Assembly: GCA_018663165.1 (NCBI GenBank)
Contig: JABJES010000253.1
Location: forward strand, 1-9,030
Length of the DNA stretch: 9,030 nucleotides
From: Rhodospirillaceae bacterium
GTDB lineage: Bacteria; Pseudomonadota; Alphaproteobacteria; UBA11136
Direction of reading: 5' to 3'
The position numbers were made by a program, and so were the translations under genes. The notes beneath the pieces are model-generated. The model worked only from the letters and a program-made list of their open reading frames with translations, was not told the origin of the DNA and made no database searches. Positions 5,605 through 9,030 of this stretch are shown piece by piece (the first letter of the stretch is position 1; every line of letters starts with the position of its first letter).

Positions 5605-7884
5605 TCAATTCACGGTACTTATCTGTTCGACGGTTTTTGAATTGCTGCTTTTTGATACGTCTTGTGATGTTGAGAACTGACCGAGATGTTTGAAGAAAAC
5701 CGTAAAGAAGATCGTATCGTTGGGTTCGACGTCGCGGTCGCGGGTGAACGATCTGGTATAATCGGCCGAAAAGGTAAAACACTCGTCCTGATAATTTGCG
5801 CCGAACCCATAGTTCAGCAATCCTTCGTCATCGATCAGATTATGGATGGCCCGACCGGAAACACTCCAGTTTTCGGTGAATTGTGAGCTGGCGCCGTAAA
5901 TTATTTCCTTGCGCTCTTCCAGCTCGCCGGAACTGGCACCTGAATCAATATCGAGATAATTGGCATGGACTCTAAATATAGATGGCCCGGCGTTGAATGA
6001 AATATCACTGATAACCGGTGCCAGGTCGTTCTTTTCGAGACGGAATCTATAGTTGAAATCAAGTAAACTGCTCGGCGCAATTCTTACCCGACCGACATAA
6101 TCTGAAAAATTGTCGTCGAGCCCGGATTGGGGGGAAAAGGCATTGTCCTTGCGGAGGCGAAAGCTCTGGCCGAAAAAGGCGGTTGTCTCTCCACCCTGGG
6201 TGCCATAGGTGCCGAGTTTCAGCCCGTAATCAATGCGTTGCCCGTTTTCTACCCTGTCCAGGCCGACATAACGATTGGGCTGGAAAAGATCGGTTTCATC
6301 GAATTCGAAAGCCAGGCTGTCTTCGTTGGGAATCGTTGAGGGGTTGTTGTTGTTCGGCGCGGCGACAAAGGCGGCCATGGGCTCGATTAACTGGTGAGTC
6401 GTTCCTGATTGTTGCATCAGGGGGTAACGCCAATTCAGTGAAAGCTGGGGTAGAATTCGGCCGGTAATGTCATCATATTTATCGTTGTTTCCGCCTTCTT
6501 TCTCGATATCGCTGACGTAATAACCGTCTCCACGGACGGTCGCTGAAAAATTAAATACATGTCCAGACGAAGTCGTGAAGGGCAGATGCCATCCGCCTTC
6601 GACCGAAATTCGTTGGCTGCCGGTGCCTTTTTGTCGTGACAGGTTCAAGACATTCGTGTCGAGGGTGAGAAAGCTGCCAATCTTTGATGGCTGGCTGACG
6701 AAATTGTAATCCATGGTGGGAAGAATTCTGGGCGTGGCTTTTGAGTCTGCGCCCGGTCGCGTGTCCTGGAACAGATAGCTGTTGACGGCGGCGTAGTTTC
6801 GACCCCGGAACCCTTCGGCATATAAATTGGTGGTCAGGACTTCCTGATATTCGAAATTATAGCGCCGCAGATAGGTATCGTCGGTCGCCCGGTTGACGTT
6901 AAATCCCCAGCGCCAGGTAGGGTCGATGTCGAAACGCCCCATAGCATTTATATGGCCGCGAAGCTGATCGTATTTTCGGGTTCCAAGATTATCGATAAGG
7001 TCGCCCTTTGTCCCACTGCCGGCAATTTCCAGCTCACCGTTGGTCAGGCGCTGGCGATATTCAAGCGCCAGGACGGGCCCCTGATCGGTTGTATAGATGG
7101 GGGTGATGGTCGCATCCATGCTGTCATTGATGACGTAGTAATAGGGGGTGCGACTGACAAAACCGAGAAGGCTCGAGTTGCCGAAACTGGGGGCGAGAAA
7201 ACCACTGCGTCGTTTGACCGTCGGATCAGGATGAGAAAAATACGGCATATACATGACAGGGACTCCCCACATCTCAAAAAATGCGTCCTTGTATTCGATG
7301 TCGTGGGTTTTCTCATTGTGAATAATCTCATTGGCCTTGATCTGCCACAAGGGAGGATGGTCTGGATCCTTTTTGCACAGGTTACAGGGTGAAAACACGG
7401 CCTTGCTCATTTCGGTAAGATAACCACCTGAGCGTCGGGCACCATTGGCAGCCAGACGGCTGTTGTCGATCATCCTGATTTTGAGGTTTTTAAGAATGCC
7501 GTTTCGCAACTCATCGCTCAGCCTGACGAAATCAGCAAAGATCACATCCCCGCTTGGCTCAAGAAGGGTGACGTTACCTTGCGCCGTGGCAGTGTTGGTT
7601 ATTTCGTTGAGGCTTACCTGGTCGGCAATGAGGATTCGCTCGCCTTGCTTGATCTCGACATTGCCGGTTGCCGTAACAGTGGCGGTTTCCTTGTTGTAGG
7701 ATATGTTGTCGGCGTTCAGGCGGATTTTTTCTGTCGTCTGTTCTGTCGTTTGTTCTGTCGTCTGTTCTGTCGTTTGTTCTGTCGTTTGTTCTGTGGTCTG
7801 GGCATGGACGCTCAATGGCATGTTGGCAAACCATGCAGCCAGAAGCAAAAAGAAGACGCGATTGATGGCGATTAGGCGTCGCAT
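5605..7884 (-). CDS. lptD: LPS-assembly outer-membrane protein LptD
   Basis: LptD is the beta-barrel translocon that, with the lipoprotein LptE as plug, inserts lipopolysaccharide into the outer leaflet of the outer membrane. The 759-residue protein is near E. coli length (784). Seen: signal peptide 1-28 with a hydrophobic core (VFFLLLAAWFA) and likely cleavage after SVHA; a (QTTE)6 linker at 29-52; the periplasmic LptA/OstA-like beta-jellyroll at about 54-135 (LNADNISYNKETATVTATGN, ADQVSLNE); the conserved segment FSPCNLCKKD and PPLWQIKANEI (164-187); VPVMYMPYFSHPDPTVKRRSGFL (about 208-230) at the start of the barrel; and a long run of amphipathic strands ending near DTIFFTVFFKHLGQF. It has only three cysteines: C167, C170 and C702. 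ATG at 7884 follows lptG by 6 bp, with a purine-rich GGATAAGAGAAA in front. Confidence 0.95.
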   Translation of the reverse strand: MRRLIAINRVFFLLLAAWFANMPLSVHAQTTEQTTEQTTEQTTEQTTEQTTEKIRLNADNISYNKETATVTATGNVEIKQGERILIADQVSLNEITNTATAQGNVTLLEPSGDVIFADFVRLSDELRNGILKNLKIRMIDNSRLAANGARRSGGYLTEMSKAVFSPCNLCKKDPDHPPLWQIKANEIIHNEKTHDIEYKDAFFEMWGVPVMYMPYFSHPDPTVKRRSGFLAPSFGNSSLLGFVSRTPYYYVINDSMDATITPIYTTDQGPVLALEYRQRLTNGELEIAGSGTKGDLIDNLGTRKYDQLRGHINAMGRFDIDPTWRWGFNVNRATDDTYLRRYNFEYQEVLTTNLYAEGFRGRNYAAVNSYLFQDTRPGADSKATPRILPTMDYNFVSQPSKIGSFLTLDTNVLNLSRQKGTGSQRISVEGGWHLPFTTSSGHVFNFSATVRGDGYYVSDIEKEGGNNDKYDDITGRILPQLSLNWRYPLMQQSGTTHQLIEPMAAFVAAPNNNNPSTIPNEDSLAFEFDETDLFQPNRYVGLDRVENGQRIDYGLKLGTYGTQGGETTAFFGQSFRLRKDNAFSPQSGLDDNFSDYVGRVRIAPSSLLDFNYRFRLEKNDLAPVISDISFNAGPSIFRVHANYLDIDSGASSGELEERKEIIYGASSQFTENWSVSGRAIHNLIDDEGLLNYGFGANYQDECFTFSADYTRSFTRDRDVEPNDTIFFTVFFKHLGQFSTSQDVSKSSNSKTVEQISTVN
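7729..7800 (-). repeat. Six-copy 12-bp tandem repeat encoding (QTTE)6 in lptD
   Basis: On the plus strand the unit is TTCTGTCGTYTG, at 7729, 7741, 7753, 7765, 7777 and 7789, head to tail with no interruption. Variation is confined to one C/T position in the unit and one C-to-G change in the last copy (7789-7800). Both are synonymous, so the protein repeat is perfect. It begins right after the predicted signal-peptide cleavage site of LptD and ends just before the jellyroll domain. Confidence 0.97.
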
Positions 7885-7890
7885 TTTCTC

Positions 7891-8985
7891 TTATCCATCC
7901 TCAAGATGCATCAGCATGGCAAGGCCGAGAAGGGTTGTAATGCCGACCGGCGACCAGGCCGACAAAAGAACGGGCAGGCTGGCGGACAAGCCCAGCGCAT
8001 AGATCACGTCGGAAAGGAAATAGAACAGGAATCCGGCAAGAATGCCGCCACCGATGACAAGCGATGTGCCGCCATATCGGGTCAGGCGTAACGAAAAGGT
8101 TGCGGCGATCAGCACCATGGCGCAGAGCAGGAATGGGCGCGCAAGTAGCGAGTAATAATAAAGTCGGTGTTTAAGGGCAGAAAAACCCGCATTTTCCATG
8201 ACTTCGATGAACCCGAGAAGATCCCAAAAAGACATGGTTTCGGGCGGCGCAAAGCTTTCCTGAATTTTGGTCAGGGTTAAATCAGTTTTGACTGTATGAA
8301 AATCGATGAATTTTGGCGGTTTGTCGGGAGCCGTCAGCCAGACTTCAGACAGGTTCCATGCGCCATCCTTCAATTCCGCAGTGTTGGCGTCGATACGCGA
8401 GGTGAAACGATCACTGTCCTTGAAAAGATAAATAATAACGTCCTGAAGCACCATGGTCTCGGGGAGAACCCGTTGGGCGTGAATGATCGATTGTCCCGCC
8501 GGATCGGATTGACGAAGCCATAAGCCGGAAGACGAAACCGCGAGAAGGCTGGATTTGCCGCGCAGGAGCTGGCCTTCAAGGTGTTCGAAGCGCGATGTCA
8601 TTACCGAGGCGAAGGGATTGAAAATCATCACCTGAAAAGCACCGATGAATAAGGATATGAGTAGTGCCGGCAAGAGGAATTGCCAAACTGAAATGCCAGC
8701 GGCCCGGGCGACGACCAGTTCGTGATTTCTAGTCAGGCGGGAGAAGACGAGCATACCGCCGAAGAGGACGGCAAAAGGAATGATCTCTTGGCTCATCAGG
8801 GGGATTTTAAGCAGCGCCATTTGTAAAATGACGTCCATGGACGCAGCCTCTTTCGACGCTCCCCGGCGCATGAGTTCAATCAGATCAAAGGTGAAGATCA
8901 GGGCGACAAGCGAGAGAAAAATTCCCGAAAACCACCAGAAAAACTGGCGTCCAATATATTTCGACAGGGTTAGTGACAGGCGCAT
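7891..8985 (-). CDS. lptG: LPS export ABC transporter permease LptG
   Basis: LptG pairs with LptF and the ATPase LptB2 in the inner membrane to extract LPS and pass it to LptC/LptA. The 364-residue protein has the YjgP/YjgQ architecture: membrane segments at about 14-38, 53-82 and 100-122, a periplasmic beta-jellyroll at about 125-265 (SSGLWLRQSDPAGQSIIHAQR, then the DGAWNLSEVWL strand), then segments at about 277-298, 306-330 and 335-360. The motif SRLTRNHELVVARAAGIS (82-99), typical of the cytoplasmic coupling region between the second and third segments, is well preserved. I call it LptG rather than LptF because it lies directly upstream of lptD, follows the usual lptF-lptG order, and has the WLRQ jellyroll start common in LptG; the two are paralogues and order is part of the argument. 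ATG 8985 is the first in-frame ATG; the ribosome binding site is weak (AGAGA). Confidence 0.93.
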   Translation of the reverse strand: MRLSLTLSKYIGRQFFWWFSGIFLSLVALIFTFDLIELMRRGASKEAASMDVILQMALLKIPLMSQEIIPFAVLFGGMLVFSRLTRNHELVVARAAGISVWQFLLPALLISLFIGAFQVMIFNPFASVMTSRFEHLEGQLLRGKSSLLAVSSSGLWLRQSDPAGQSIIHAQRVLPETMVLQDVIIYLFKDSDRFTSRIDANTAELKDGAWNLSEVWLTAPDKPPKFIDFHTVKTDLTLTKIQESFAPPETMSFWDLLGFIEVMENAGFSALKHRLYYYSLLARPFLLCAMVLIAATFSLRLTRYGGTSLVIGGGILAGFLFYFLSDVIYALGLSASLPVLLSAWSPVGITTLLGLAMLMHLEDG

Positions 8986-9009
8986 GTTTCAGAGTCTCTA
9001 GGCTAAATG

Positions 9010-9030
9010 CTACCGGCCGCCGTTACGGCG
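9010..9030 (-). CDS. lptF: Probable last codons of LptF (partial)
   Basis: Reading the minus strand from the right edge, one frame gives the short basic tail RRNGGR followed by TAG (9012-9010), 24 bp before the lptG ATG. LptF is expected directly upstream of lptG, and basic C-terminal tails are common in it. A second frame (AVTAAGSI, stop 9005-9003) cannot be excluded. The identification rests on context, not on recognisable residues. Confidence 0.33.
   Translation of the reverse strand, partial: RRNGGR

Noticed and set aside
7579..7875. Plus-strand frame with a Cys-rich repeat (FCRL/VCSV-type) opposite the start of lptD
   Set aside because: The repetitive Cys-rich peptide is only the antisense reading of the 12-bp (QTTE)6 repeat of LptD, not a metal-binding or toxin-like protein.
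9018..9030. Inverted repeat CGCCGT/ACGGCG at the right edge, as a terminator or operator
   Set aside because: It has practically no loop and no T-run, and probably lies within the coding end of lptF; the window ends there so its context cannot be judged.

Overview
The window reads as a moderate-GC alphaproteobacterial chromosome segment, most like a Rhodospirillales-type or related marine lineage. Grounds: the gene order lptF(end)-lptG-lptD-surA-pdxA-rsmA, the alphaproteobacterial forms of RsmA, YicC and Gmk (for example the RsmA N-terminus ending in LGQNFLLDLNLT), and a CxxC-type LptD. The taxonomic placement is inference from gene content; no database was searched.

Layout. Positions 1-432 (minus) hold the N-terminal 144 residues of a short-chain dehydrogenase/reductase that runs off the left edge. 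Divergent to it, on the plus strand, lie yicC (519-1406, endoribonuclease family) and gmk (about 1558-2220, guanylate kinase), separated by a short AT-rich stretch that probably carries the gmk promoter. gmk converges on rsmA with only 20 bp between the stop codons. From 2241 to the right edge everything is on the minus strand and reads, in transcription order, lptF (only the last few codons, tentative), lptG (8985-7891), lptD (7884-5605), surA (5504-4206), pdxA (4209-3094) and rsmA (3101-2241). Junctions are tight: 24 bp, 6 bp, about 100 bp, a 4-bp ATGA overlap and an 8-bp overlap. This looks like one operon, perhaps with extra initiation in the 100-bp lptD-surA gap.

How the genes fit together. 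LptF/LptG are the permease subunits of the LPS-export ABC transporter, LptD is the outer-membrane LPS translocon, and SurA is the periplasmic chaperone that helps fold LptD and other beta-barrels. PdxA (pyridoxal phosphate synthesis) and RsmA (16S rRNA dimethylation) are the usual housekeeping passengers of the surA locus. YicC and Gmk form a conserved RNA/nucleotide pair.

I do not see a previously undescribed system. There are no mobile elements, CRISPR arrays, RNA genes or unrecognised large ORFs, and all long genes are intact housekeeping genes. The points that deserve a second look are small: a perfect six-copy 12-bp tandem repeat, encoding (QTTE)6, just after the LptD signal peptide; a second, three-copy 12-bp repeat at the end of pdxA; a TTG start for rsmA without a visible Shine-Dalgarno; an AT-rich, SD-poor gmk start region; and a reduced cysteine set in LptD.
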